This document shows, piece by piece, positions 7,289 through 14,232 of a stretch of DNA of 15,580 bases. How positions within the stretch are numbered: the stretch's first letter is position 1; every line of letters starts with the position of its first letter. Under the pieces are notes generated by a model. That model searched no databases. It was not told the origin of the DNA and saw nothing but the letters and a program-made list of their open reading frames with translations. Source of the stretch: Clostridiales bacterium UBA1248 (GTDB lineage: Bacteria > Bacillota > Clostridia > Oscillospirales > CAG-272); NCBI GenBank assembly GCA_002308615.1, contig DBWC01000085.1, positions 3,136 to 18,715 on the forward strand, read 5' to 3'. Both the position numbers and the translations under genes were made by a program.

Positions 7289-7942
7289 TTACAGTTTATT
7301 TTTTATTATTTTTTCTTTTGTCAATCCCGCGCGTCTGAGTGTGCGGCAGATATAAAACTGTTCTATATTGCCTAACTCGGATTGCTTGTTCATATCGTGC
7401 AGCAGTTTTTCAAGCTCGGACATATAAACTATGTCGTCGTAGCTTGACAGCGGTATCGCCTCGTCGTAAATGAATACGACGGTGGAGTATACCGGCACTT
7501 TTCCGTATCCGGCGCGTTTTAAGACTCCTCTTACAGCTTCCGTGCTTTTTTGTAAAGAGACCTCCGGGCTTTCAAGCTCAAAACGGTCGTCGTCCTTTAT
7601 CTGCACCCATATATCGCTTCTTGAATTGTCTATCCTGCCGGATTTATCGAATACGGTGAGGATAAGCACGCCCGCCTTCGTAACTATGACGTCGTCGACG
7701 CGCTGATAATGATGCGTGCGCGCAGTCCCTTCGGCAAGGACGGGGAAGTAGAGGTGAGAAAAAACGTTCTGCCTGAAATTGGTGTCAAGCAGAAAAGTCT
7801 CAAGCTCCTGCTTAGCGGTAAGCCTCGTCTTTTTTCTTGCACGGTTGCGCTGGTTGTGATAAAACGCGGAAACAAGCGCGGCAATAACGATCGCAGCGAC
7901 GGCTACTCCCGCGCCTATTAAAAGAATCTGGATAAAATCCAT
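7289..7942 (-). CDS. Membrane-anchored NERD-like domain protein
   Basis: 217 residues. Residues 4-27 form one hydrophobic membrane segment, followed by a basic stretch (QRNRARKKTR), so the rest should face the cytosol. Residues 45-115 resemble the nuclease-related domain (NERD): YFPVLAEGTARTHHYQRVDDVIVTKAGVLILTVFDKSG, with D83/D84 at the conserved Asp. In typical NERD proteins the strand after the Gly reads IEVKN; here it reads LTVFDK, so the usual catalytic Glu and Lys are replaced (T96, F98), and nuclease activity is doubtful. The remainder (PVYSTVVFIYDE...) continues the alpha/beta fold. The start has CGGAG five nt upstream. First gene of the operon with the FAD oxidoreductase. The NERD call is moderate; the fold could be a more distant restriction-endonuclease-like relative. 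Confidence 0.65.
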   Translation of the reverse strand: MDFIQILLIGAGVAVAAIVIAALVSAFYHNQRNRARKKTRLTAKQELETFLLDTNFRQNVFSHLYFPVLAEGTARTHHYQRVDDVIVTKAGVLILTVFDKSGRIDNSRSDIWVQIKDDDRFELESPEVSLQKSTEAVRGVLKRAGYGKVPVYSTVVFIYDEAIPLSSYDDIVYMSELEKLLHDMNKQSELGNIEQFYICRTLRRAGLTKEKIIKNKL

Positions 7943-7975
7943 AATTGCTCCGTAATATCTGAATTTATATAAAAC

Positions 7976-8004
7976 ATTATACCACTAAATTCCGTGTTTG
8001 GCAA
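7976..8004 (-). promoter_or_regulatory. Promoter of the NERD-oxidoreductase operon
   Basis: Minus strand: -35 TTGCCA (7999-8004), 17-bp spacer, extended -10 TGG-TATAAT (7976-7981), about 34 nt before the start codon. Confidence 0.8.
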
Positions 8005-8055
8005 GTGCTTTAAGCATTTTTTTAAAACTTAGGCATAAAAAATGCAAAAACGGTC

Positions 8056-8084
8056 TTGACAAAACCGTATATTTGTGATATTAT
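8056..8084 (+). promoter_or_regulatory. tRNA-Gly promoter
   Basis: -35 TTGACA (8056-8061), 17-bp spacer, extended -10 TGA-TATTAT (8079-8084), 27 nt before the mature tRNA start. Confidence 0.82.
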
Positions 8085-8111
8085 ATGCAAAGTCAGATAA
8101 CGACTGAATAC

Positions 8112-8185
8112 GCGGGTGTAGTTCAGTGGTAGAATACCAGCCTTCCAAGCTGGCTATGTGGGTTCGATTCCCATCACCCGCTCCA
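8112..8185 (+). tRNA. tRNA-Gly, anticodon UCC
   Basis: A 74-nt cloverleaf with encoded CCA. The acceptor GCGGGTG pairs with CACCCGC; D-arm GTTC/GAAT; anticodon stem CCAGC/GCTGG around loop CTTCCAA (anticodon TCC, reads GGA and GGG); T-arm GTGGG-TTCGATT-CCCAT; discriminator T. It is a single tRNA unit with promoter and terminator. No second copy of its 3' end was seen nearby, so there is no sign of an integrated element using it. Confidence 0.97.
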
Positions 8186-8213
8186 GAAAAGCCTCGCGAA
8201 AGCGAGGCTTTTC
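8186..8213 (+). terminator. tRNA-Gly terminator / first hairpin of the repeat region
   Basis: A perfect 12-bp stem, GAAAAGCCTCGC with GCGAGGCTTTTC, closed by a GAAA tetraloop, starting directly after the CCA end. The 3' arm supplies four T residues; no longer T-run follows. A near copy stands at 9161-9190. Confidence 0.85.
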
Positions 8214-8216
8214 AAC

Positions 8217-8464
8217 TAAGTGTTCCGCTAACGCGGAACGTGAAGTGTCCTTCAGACGTGAAGTGCGCTTCGCGCGTGATAGGGGTTCCCCGAAACGAGT
8301 GAAGCGAGTTTTGGGGGTTCCCGTGAAGTGTGCCTGCGGCACGATAAGCGGAACACTTAACTTCACTTTGCGGCAAAGCCGCAATACTTCATTGCGCCGC
8401 AAGGCGTAACTTCACTTGCGCCATAGGCGCAAACTTCACTGAAACCCACGGCGCTATCCGCCGT
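8217..8464. repeat. Nested palindromic hairpin array (GTGAAGT/ACTTCAC type)
   Basis: This fills the non-coding stretch between the tRNA terminator and the gene at 8507. Left half: GTGAAGT at 8240, 8258 and 8323, with a variant at 8298. Right half: the reverse complement ACTTCAC at 8360, 8409 and 8433, with ACTTCAT at 8386. Between these units lie unrelated short palindromes: GTTCCGC-TAAC-GCGGAAC, GCGC-TTCG-CGCGC, CCCCGAAAC...GTTTTGGGG, GTGCC-TGC-GGCAC, TTGCGGC-AAA-GCCGCAA, TGCGCC-GCAA-GGCGTA and TTGCGCC-ATA-GGCGCAA. A perfect 13-bp inverted pair (8217-8229 with 8347-8359) encloses the left part. A separate hairpin ACGGCG-CTATC-CGCCGT lies at 8448-8464. It could fold as one branched structure. 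Short reading frames across it are artefacts of the palindromes. Function unknown. Confidence 0.85.
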
Positions 8465-8506
8465 ATGCTCATCTCCTCGATCAATACGTCAAAGGAAAAC
8501 AAATAA

Positions 8507-9058
8507 ATGGAATTATTCTACCACAAAAGATACTCGTCACATTTTGAATTTTCGGAAACAAAAGAAGCGGTAATCAGCACTTTGATATATGAATACTGTG
8601 CAATCAAAAAGATAACCTATAGTTATATCAGAGCAAAAAAGCAACTTTCCGATATTGAAATCTGTTTTTTTAACGGAGAACGCTCAAAATGGAATGCAGA
8701 CAAGCTTGATTCCGCTTATATCAGACAATTCGGAATATCTGTATCGAATGACGGAAAACGTGTCTTTTTTCAGACGTGGGAAAATGGTCTTTACTGTTTT
8801 GATTCGCATAGCGGAGAAAAGTTATGGCGTACAAAAAGCAAACGCGGAATCACAAATATCTTTGTCAACGATGAAACGCTTTGCTGTATGCAGCGTGAAA
8901 AAGCCCTTCAACTCATTGATATACGAACCGGTGATGTGTTAAAAGAGAAAAAAGCAGCAGACTGGGGCTTTACCGCTTTAGATCATAACAGGATAGAATG
9001 TCAGACAAGCGCTCGCAAAAGGGAAATCATTGATCCCGAAACACTTGAATCGATCTAA
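8507..9058 (+). CDS. Small PQQ-propeller-like hypothetical protein
   Basis: 183 residues, no signal peptide, cytosolic. Residues 72-145 contain two or so beta-propeller blades of the PQQ/WD-like type: ISVSNDGKRVFFQTWENGLYCFDSHSGEKLW, followed by LQLIDIRTGDVL. The G-x-x-x-x-D-x-x-x-G-x-x-x-W pattern is typical of PQQ-like repeats. A full propeller needs six to eight blades, so this protein is either a fragment or a small binding module. The N-terminal 70 residues are not recognised. The start has AAAGGA about 11 nt upstream, rather far. No promoter is visible between it and the hairpin array. Base composition is clearly richer in A and T than its neighbours, which together with the flanking arrays suggests transfer. 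Related single-gene proteins occur in Clostridia; function unknown. Confidence 0.75.
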   Translation: MELFYHKRYSSHFEFSETKEAVISTLIYEYCAIKKITYSYIRAKKQLSDIEICFFNGERSKWNADKLDSAYIRQFGISVSNDGKRVFFQTWENGLYCFDSHSGEKLWRTKSKRGITNIFVNDETLCCMQREKALQLIDIRTGDVLKEKKAADWGFTALDHNRIECQTSARKREIIDPETLESI

Positions 9059-9154
9059 ACCGTTCGTTCGCCCGATCAAAACTGTTTGCACGGTTTTTCT
9101 GAAAAACACTGAAAACAGCGGCTTTTTTGACAACCCGATCTAAAACGTTCGTCG
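9051..9154 (+). repeat. Three degenerate direct repeats after the PQQ-like gene
   Basis: CGATCTAAACCGTTCGTTCG (9051-9070, spanning the stop codon) recurs as CGATCTAAAACGTTCGTCG (9136-9154), with one mismatch and one gap. A weaker copy, CGATCAAAACTGTTTG, lies at 9073-9088. A loose inverted pair CTGTTT/AAACAG (9082-9087 with 9113-9118) followed by CTTTTTTG may act as a weak terminator. The pattern looks like a local duplication of the gene end. Confidence 0.55.
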
Positions 9155-9160
9155 TTGCCA

Positions 9161-9190
9161 GAAAAATCCTCGCTTCGGCGAGGATTTTTC
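9161..9190 (+). terminator. Terminator hairpin with TTCG loop
   Basis: A perfect 13-bp stem, GAAAAATCCTCGC with GCGAGGATTTTTC, and a TTCG tetraloop, about 100 nt after the PQQ-like gene. Sequence and layout closely resemble the hairpin after tRNA-Gly (8186-8213), including the preceding CCA. Confidence 0.8.
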
Positions 9191-9292
9191 AATGAAGTCG
9201 CCCCTTCGGTGTTAATGAAGGCGCTTCGCTAATGAAGGAATGAAGACGCTTCGCTGCGTTCGCTAATAAAGGAACCGGGAGCGATTTCATTG
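9190..9292. repeat. Second hairpin array (AATGAAG type) with inverted ends
   Basis: Bounded by a 12-bp inverted pair, CAATGAAGTCGC (9190-9201) with GCGATTTCATTG (9281-9292), one mismatch. Inside are AATGAAG units at 9191, 9214, 9231 and 9239, with AATAAAG at 9264, separated by short C/G-rich palindromes of the GGCGCTTCGC type. The architecture is the same as the array at 8217 but shorter and with a different spacer word. No credible reading frame. Confidence 0.75.
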
Positions 9293-9298
9293 AAAACA

Positions 9299-9346
9299 AA
9301 ACACCGCCGTATCAGAGCAGTGCGCTTTGGTACGGCGGGGTTTTAT
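9299..9346. terminator. Intrinsic terminator between convergent units
   Basis: Arms 9299-9311 and 9331-9343 (core CCGCCGTA/TACGGCGG, one A-G mismatch) enclose a 19-nt loop and are followed by TTTTAT on the plus strand and GTTTTGTTTTC on the minus strand. It can end transcription from both sides, including the lipoprotein operon whose last gene ends at 9397. A weak hairpin (9370-9389, CGGATT/AATCCG) lies nearer that gene. Confidence 0.75.
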
Positions 9347-9396
9347 ATTCTGATTATATCTAGTTTATTCGGATTCAGCTGAAAATCCGGACCTTT

Positions 9397-12300
9397 TTAC
9401 TGTATCACCGTTATCTCGTATTCGTCGGCTTTGTCCATATTCACGTTGAATGAGAACGAATAAGTTCCGTCGTCATCGAGATATACCTGATATCCGTCGT
9501 AGCCGTTGACTCCGGCTAATTTGATATCGGTGTCGGCTCCGTCGGCTTTGAACGTGACAGTCGGTACGGTGTAATCCTTAAATCCGTAAACTCTTACGGC
9601 AGCGGTGCTCGCGCCGCCGGAGATCTTGAAGACCGCTTTATTGTCCTTTGCTCTGACGGACGGCACGAAGAGATCCGCGTATTCCTCGCCTTCCGTCACG
9701 GTTATCTTATACGGATCTATACAGCTGTCTTTCCTTACGTTCCTTACGTTCTTGTCGCTTAAGGTCGTGCTGTAGCCCCAGGGCAGAAGTATTATATCTA
9801 TATCCAGCACGTCGCCTTTCCTGAGCGTGACCTCGTCCAGGTCGAGCGAGAGGGAAGCGCAGCTCTGTATGCCGTCAAATTTGTCCACGAAGACAAAGTT
9901 TCCGTCATATTTCTTTCCGCCTATCGTTATATCGCTGCGTCTTACGATAAGAGCGAAGTTGACGGATTCCTTAACGTTGCCTCTGTAGTAGTCAAAATAC
10001 GGATATTCCTTACCGAGCTTTATCACTCTGTCTCCTTCGACTGTATTCTCGGTCACCATTTCGCCGTTCTCATCAAGATAACCGACTTTAGAAAACGTCA
10101 GAGAATAGCTGTCGAACGAGAAGATGGAAAAGTCGCGCTTGAAATCGCTTATGCTTATATCGTCAAGCACCTCCAGCTTTATATTATAGAACGTTCTGTT
10201 TTCGTCCGTCTGCGCCATCTCGGTATGTCTGTACGTCGCGTTGATCTTTCCGTCGTCGGACAGATAATTCATAGTTATGTCCGCGTAAACGGGACCGGAT
10301 GAGACTATGGTCGCGTCCTGCGATTCGGATTTGTATCTGTTTCCTTCGGCGTCCTTATACTGTAAGAAGTACAGACGTCCGACGCTCGTATGCTGAGTGC
10401 CGCGTCCGTTGTCCCACAGCGGCGCGGAATTGGCTCTGAAATCAGGCAGAGTCCAACCGTCTTTACCGTTGACGAAGTAGGGAACTATGCAGTTCGTTTC
10501 GGTCACGCCGACGGACAGATGATAATACGGGATGTGGAACGCTATGAAAGAAAGCTGTTTAAGCGGGTAGTTGCCCCAGTTCTGATACAGGTGGAGCATC
10601 GTGAACTGCTTGTTTTCATCCTTGCCCACGGTTATCGGAACGTAGACTTCGCCGTACGCCGCCGCGCCCGTCGCGTATTCCGGATAGTACAGCGGCTCCT
10701 CGTTTTCACCGTCAAAGTTTTTGCCTACCTCAAGCGGTATCGGGAGAACGCGGTTCTCGCCGTCAAGCATAGCGGCGCATTCAAGTCTGCCTCTGCGCGT
10801 CCTTGCGTTTTCCGCGGTCTGTATGTAGACCGTTCTGTCTACCACGCCGTCGCCGCAGATTATCGTGTTTATATTGAAATGCTTATCGGGATAATTGTAT
10901 TTTGCAGGGGAGAATTCGATAGCCTTGACGGTCAGTACGTATGAGCCGATGATCGCGTCGTAGCCCTCGTATTTTGCGTTGTCAATATCCTTGACGTAAA
11001 TATCCGTAAGCGGGTTTCTTTCTATATAGGCTTCTTTTCTCAGATCGTTGAACTGATGCTCGGTCGAAGTATAGACTCTGTGACCGAAGTAAAGATCGGC
11101 AGTTTTCTTTAAAGTGCCTGATATTCTGATACCGCGGGTTATAACGTAATTTCCGTCGGTAAGCTCGACTTTGATGTAACCGTTATTGTCGATCGAGGGC
11201 ATTATAATACCGTAAATACCGACGTTTTTGATATCAAATCCTACGTATTCGGTGCTTGAAAAATCAAATCCGTCAAGTGATGATACTTCGCCCACCGCAT
11301 TTTTGATGATCATTTTTCGAACGGTATCCGCGGGGATGACAGTCTTTGTCTCAAATTTGCCGCCGGCAGAGTAGTCGCCCGTTGCAACAATGCGGAACTG
11401 CTCGTGCATTTTATCGGAATAGGTGTGGAAAATACGTTCCAAAGCAAGCGGAACGGTATCGCTTCCGCGGCATACAGCCTTAAGCTCCTTGACCTCTATC
11501 TTCTCGCCGCTCTGGTTTCCGCAGTCTATTCTGAAGCCGGTTACGTTGCCTGTATAATCCGGGATCGCCGAGAAGGGAACGAATACCGTTGTCCATTGAC
11601 CCGCGCTGCATTTGAAGCTTGTCATCTGATCCTGATTGAATTCATCGTGAGAGCCCGCTTTGATATAGAAATATCCGTTTGTCGAGTATTCCGTCCTTAA
11701 GGTTATTACTACCGCGTTGAATTTATCGGCGGAAAATTTAACGGCGGAGTAAACGAACGGGTCTACCGGGGACTGTACCGTATAAGTAAGCGAGCCTTTC
11801 TTTTTGGAAAGATCCTTAACGTCGTTGCCGGTCCATTTGCCGGTCTTTGCGAGGATATCGTACGTCTCGCCCTCAGAATCGGATTCGGGATTTACGAACG
11901 TCTGATCACGGAACCTGAAATCGTAATAGTAATAACCTATGCGGTTGCTGTTCATACGTCCGTTTACGGGAGAATAAGCTCCGCTGTACGTCGTGCCGTT
12001 TGAATCAATGATGTATGCGTCGCCGGTGTTTTCAAAATACGCTTTGCCTTCAGCGTTGTACAGAGCGCTGACCTGCTTTTGACCGTACGTCGTCAGATCG
12101 TAAAGCAGGGACATATTTCCGTTGTAGATCAGGAATTTATTTCTTCCTGCGTCCGTGAATTTGCCGTTTACTTTGTTTGCGTTCGCGTTAGCGGCGGTTA
12201 TCGTCGTATTCCAGTCAGCGCTTGAAAGGTCGGCTTTTTCCGGATCAACGGGGTCGCGATCGGATCTCTCGTAAAATACGGGTTCCTCGTCCGTGATCGG

Positions 12301-12471
12301 TTCATCTGTTTCAACGTCAGTGTCAGTCATCGGTTCTGTTTCCTTTCCAATCGTTGTTTCCTGCTCCGTATCGGTTTGATCCGCGGTTTCCGGCGGCGTT
12401 ACGTTGTTTTCGCAGGAAACGACGGCAAAAAGCGTTACGGCGGCAAGCAGTGCCGAAATGAATTTTTTCAT
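9397..12471 (-). CDS. Large surface lipoprotein of unknown function
   Basis: 1024 residues. A lipoprotein signal (MKK, hydrophobic core, lipobox VVSC with C20) is followed by a Thr/Glu/Asp-rich linker (about 21-80), so the mature protein is tethered to the outer face of the membrane. The rest is beta-rich with many Tyr and Trp. Residues about 228-333 (VKFSADKFNAVVITLRTEY..., QWTTVFVPFSAIPDYTGNVTGFRIDCG) look like a galactose-binding-like carbohydrate-binding module. The middle (about 340-900) has no family I recognise, and the end (about 930-1024) resembles one or two small beta-sandwich domains. No catalytic motif was found. The start has AGAGGT four nt upstream. It lies 27 nt behind the SASA esterase gene, with no promoter between, so the two are co-transcribed. 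Probably binds or processes an acetylated glycan with that esterase; this rests on context only. It could be an unnamed polysaccharide lyase or hydrolase family. Confidence 0.8.
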   Translation of the reverse strand: MKKFISALLAAVTLFAVVSCENNVTPPETADQTDTEQETTIGKETEPMTDTDVETDEPITDEEPVFYERSDRDPVDPEKADLSSADWNTTITAANANANKVNGKFTDAGRNKFLIYNGNMSLLYDLTTYGQKQVSALYNAEGKAYFENTGDAYIIDSNGTTYSGAYSPVNGRMNSNRIGYYYYDFRFRDQTFVNPESDSEGETYDILAKTGKWTGNDVKDLSKKKGSLTYTVQSPVDPFVYSAVKFSADKFNAVVITLRTEYSTNGYFYIKAGSHDEFNQDQMTSFKCSAGQWTTVFVPFSAIPDYTGNVTGFRIDCGNQSGEKIEVKELKAVCRGSDTVPLALERIFHTYSDKMHEQFRIVATGDYSAGGKFETKTVIPADTVRKMIIKNAVGEVSSLDGFDFSSTEYVGFDIKNVGIYGIIMPSIDNNGYIKVELTDGNYVITRGIRISGTLKKTADLYFGHRVYTSTEHQFNDLRKEAYIERNPLTDIYVKDIDNAKYEGYDAIIGSYVLTVKAIEFSPAKYNYPDKHFNINTIICGDGVVDRTVYIQTAENARTRRGRLECAAMLDGENRVLPIPLEVGKNFDGENEEPLYYPEYATGAAAYGEVYVPITVGKDENKQFTMLHLYQNWGNYPLKQLSFIAFHIPYYHLSVGVTETNCIVPYFVNGKDGWTLPDFRANSAPLWDNGRGTQHTSVGRLYFLQYKDAEGNRYKSESQDATIVSSGPVYADITMNYLSDDGKINATYRHTEMAQTDENRTFYNIKLEVLDDISISDFKRDFSIFSFDSYSLTFSKVGYLDENGEMVTENTVEGDRVIKLGKEYPYFDYYRGNVKESVNFALIVRRSDITIGGKKYDGNFVFVDKFDGIQSCASLSLDLDEVTLRKGDVLDIDIILLPWGYSTTLSDKNVRNVRKDSCIDPYKITVTEGEEYADLFVPSVRAKDNKAVFKISGGASTAAVRVYGFKDYTVPTVTFKADGADTDIKLAGVNGYDGYQVYLDDDGTYSFSFNVNMDKADEYEITVIQ

Positions 12472-12498
12472 AATTACCTCTGTATCGTTTTTAAAATA

Positions 12499-14136
12499 CT
12501 ATTTTATGCTCTCGTAAAACGCGAGCGCAGGCAGACCGTTTGAATTATAAAGCTGTACGTCCTCCGCCGCAACGTGCGCCGCGCAGCAGTAGCCTATACC
12601 CGTTAGCTTTGTCACTTCCTCCGGTATGACTATCTTGACAGTGTCCTTTGAGATTATCTCGCCCTCGGCTTTTACGAATTTGTTCGTCTGTTCTATCTTG
12701 CCGAAGCCGAATCCGTTGAACTTGTTGTCCCCGCTTGTTGAAACGAGTCCGTCACCCACGTTTTTGAATTTGACCGTGACGTACGTCTTGTCTTCGGAAA
12801 GCGTTATTTCCTCAGGCTCCGGCGCAAGCGCGCCGTCCGCGGAGCCGATGCCGTACAGATCCGCAAGAGCCAGATCCGCCACTCTGTCCGCAAGAGCCTT
12901 TTTCTTAGGTGAATGCATATAGTTGGAAAAGCCCTCGTCCGCGCCGAGATCGTAAGACGGTATGATGCGCGTGTTAGTCATAACGGTATACGCTTTGAAC
13001 TGCTGCGCTCTGACGTAACCGGTGTTTGAGCTTGCTATTGCGGATCTGCTTGTATAATCGGATAACTGTATATTGTATACCGGGAAATCAAAGCCCCATC
13101 TGCTGCGGTATTCCGTGAAAAGATCTTCTATGTCGCGGTCGTACTTCTTAGGAGAGGGGTTCGCTCCGGTGAACGCTTCGCTTTCGCCCTGGAAGAATAC
13201 CATGGCTTTGAATTTAACTCTGAGGAACGGATGGACGAGTCCGTTGTAGTATTCTGCGACGCCAACGTTGCCGCCGACCTTGTATTTGTACTTGTCCGCA
13301 AGCTCCTTCGGCATAAGCTCGGAGATCTTCGCGCCGTTCGCCGCCGTGCTGATTATACCTATGGGTATCCCGGTCTCATCGGTAAGTCTTTCGCCGAAAA
13401 ACAGGCCCAAAAGCGTGACGGTGCTCGCGTACGCCCTCGACTCCTTGACCCATTTGCGCTTTTGATTGATCAGATCGTCACGCGGGTTTTTCGCTTCTTT
13501 TCTGTTAGGGATAACGTCGTCGGCGCTCTGATGCAGTATGCGTAAGAGTCTGTTCGCATCCGGTTTTATGTCGGACACCGCCTGCGGTATATGTATCCCC
13601 GTCGCCTCGGCGTTCGACTGACCGCCGATGATGAAGACGTCGCCGACGAGTATATCGCTGATCGTTACGCTGTTGCCGCAGCTGTCGTCAATCGTCATGA
13701 CCTGAGGCTCGGTCGATACGGGCTTAGGTGAAAACGTGATCTCCCATTTGCCGTCATCCACCTCGCCGCGCGCCTCGTCGTCCATGAAAAGTCCGCGGAT
13801 CTTCGCGCCGTCCTTGTTCGACGTGCCCCATACGGTTATGGTGTTGTCGCGCTGGATCACCATATTGTCGCCGAAAACGCGCGCGACGGCAAGCTCCGCG
13901 TCCTCTTCCGGCTCTATTATGAACTCACCGAACGTTTCCGTCTCCGTGACCTCCTCGGTCTCGGTCTCCGTTTCCGTTTCGGTCTCTGTCGTTATTTCTT
14001 CCGTCGTCACCGCCTCGGTCACCGTGGTCACAGGCTCCGTCCCGGTCGTTTCCGCGGGAGGAGTCTCGCCCGCGCAGCCGGAGACGCATAAAGCGATGAT
14101 AACGACGACTAAAAACAAAGTCAGGGCTTTTTTCAT
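12499..14136 (-). CDS. Surface lipoprotein with SASA-type SGNH carbohydrate acetylesterase domain
   Basis: 545 residues. Signal MKKALTLFLV... with lipobox VSGC (C21) anchors it outside. A linker (22-70) made of Thr and Glu includes an ET dipeptide repeat at 51-60. Residues about 84-160 form the beta-sandwich that precedes the catalytic domain in sialate O-acetylesterases (NMVIQRDNTITVWG, GKWEITF). The SGNH hydrolase follows: GGQSNAE (171-177, nucleophile S174), FFQGESEA (314-321), and a late DLGADEGFSNYMHSPKKK with probable catalytic H408. The Asp partner, usually three residues before the His, is displaced, with D400 the best candidate. The C-terminal ~100 residues form another beta domain. 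It probably removes acetyl groups from sialic acid or plant glycans. GGAGG five nt before ATG and a consensus promoter suggest strong expression; it is the first gene of a two-lipoprotein operon. Confidence 0.88.
   Translation of the reverse strand: MKKALTLFLVVVIIALCVSGCAGETPPAETTGTEPVTTVTEAVTTEEITTETETETETETEEVTETETFGEFIIEPEEDAELAVARVFGDNMVIQRDNTITVWGTSNKDGAKIRGLFMDDEARGEVDDGKWEITFSPKPVSTEPQVMTIDDSCGNSVTISDILVGDVFIIGGQSNAEATGIHIPQAVSDIKPDANRLLRILHQSADDVIPNRKEAKNPRDDLINQKRKWVKESRAYASTVTLLGLFFGERLTDETGIPIGIISTAANGAKISELMPKELADKYKYKVGGNVGVAEYYNGLVHPFLRVKFKAMVFFQGESEAFTGANPSPKKYDRDIEDLFTEYRSRWGFDFPVYNIQLSDYTSRSAIASSNTGYVRAQQFKAYTVMTNTRIIPSYDLGADEGFSNYMHSPKKKALADRVADLALADLYGIGSADGALAPEPEEITLSEDKTYVTVKFKNVGDGLVSTSGDNKFNGFGFGKIEQTNKFVKAEGEIISKDTVKIVIPEEVTKLTGIGYCCAAHVAAEDVQLYNSNGLPALAFYESIK
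13957..13986 (-). repeat. In-gene hexamer repeat encoding Glu-Thr dipeptides
   Basis: Five consecutive Glu-Thr codon pairs (residues 51-60 of the esterase), with further imperfect copies on both sides. Codon choice varies (ACC/ACG/ACA, GAG/GAA), so the repeat is not a perfect microsatellite. It forms part of the extracellular stalk. Confidence 0.8.
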
Positions 14137-14170
14137 GTCATCCTCCGTAGTTCGTTGGTTTCATTTACTA

Positions 14171-14199
14171 ATTATAACACGCATTTATGCCCGTGTCAA
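14171..14199 (-). promoter_or_regulatory. Promoter of the lipoprotein operon
   Basis: Minus strand: -35 TTGACA (14194-14199), 17-bp spacer, extended -10 TGT-TATAAT (14171-14176), a perfect sigma-A consensus 34 nt before the ATG at 14136. Confidence 0.88.
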
Positions 14200-14232
14200 G
14201 AACAAATTTATTTATATATAAAATATGCGTCA

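Noticed and set aside
8154..8402. Minus-strand frame of 82 codons ending in VMGIEPT
   Set aside because: It reads antisense through the tRNA-Gly and the hairpin array. The VMGIEPT ending is a familiar artefact of translated tRNA antisense strands.
8158..8409. Plus-strand frame of 83 codons over the tRNA 3' end and array
   Set aside because: It starts inside the tRNA and runs through palindromes; no ribosome site and no credible protein features.
8217..8464. CRISPR array
   Set aside because: The repeated word is only 7 bp, it changes strand in the middle, and the intervening pieces are palindromes of uneven length. No cas genes are nearby.
8112..9346. Integrated element with att sites at tRNA-Gly
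   Set aside because: No second copy of the tRNA 3' end and no integrase were found; only the hairpin next to CCA is repeated.
11404..11700. Plus-strand frames within the lipoprotein and ATPase genes
   Set aside because: They are antisense shadows of well-supported long genes with domain motifs.
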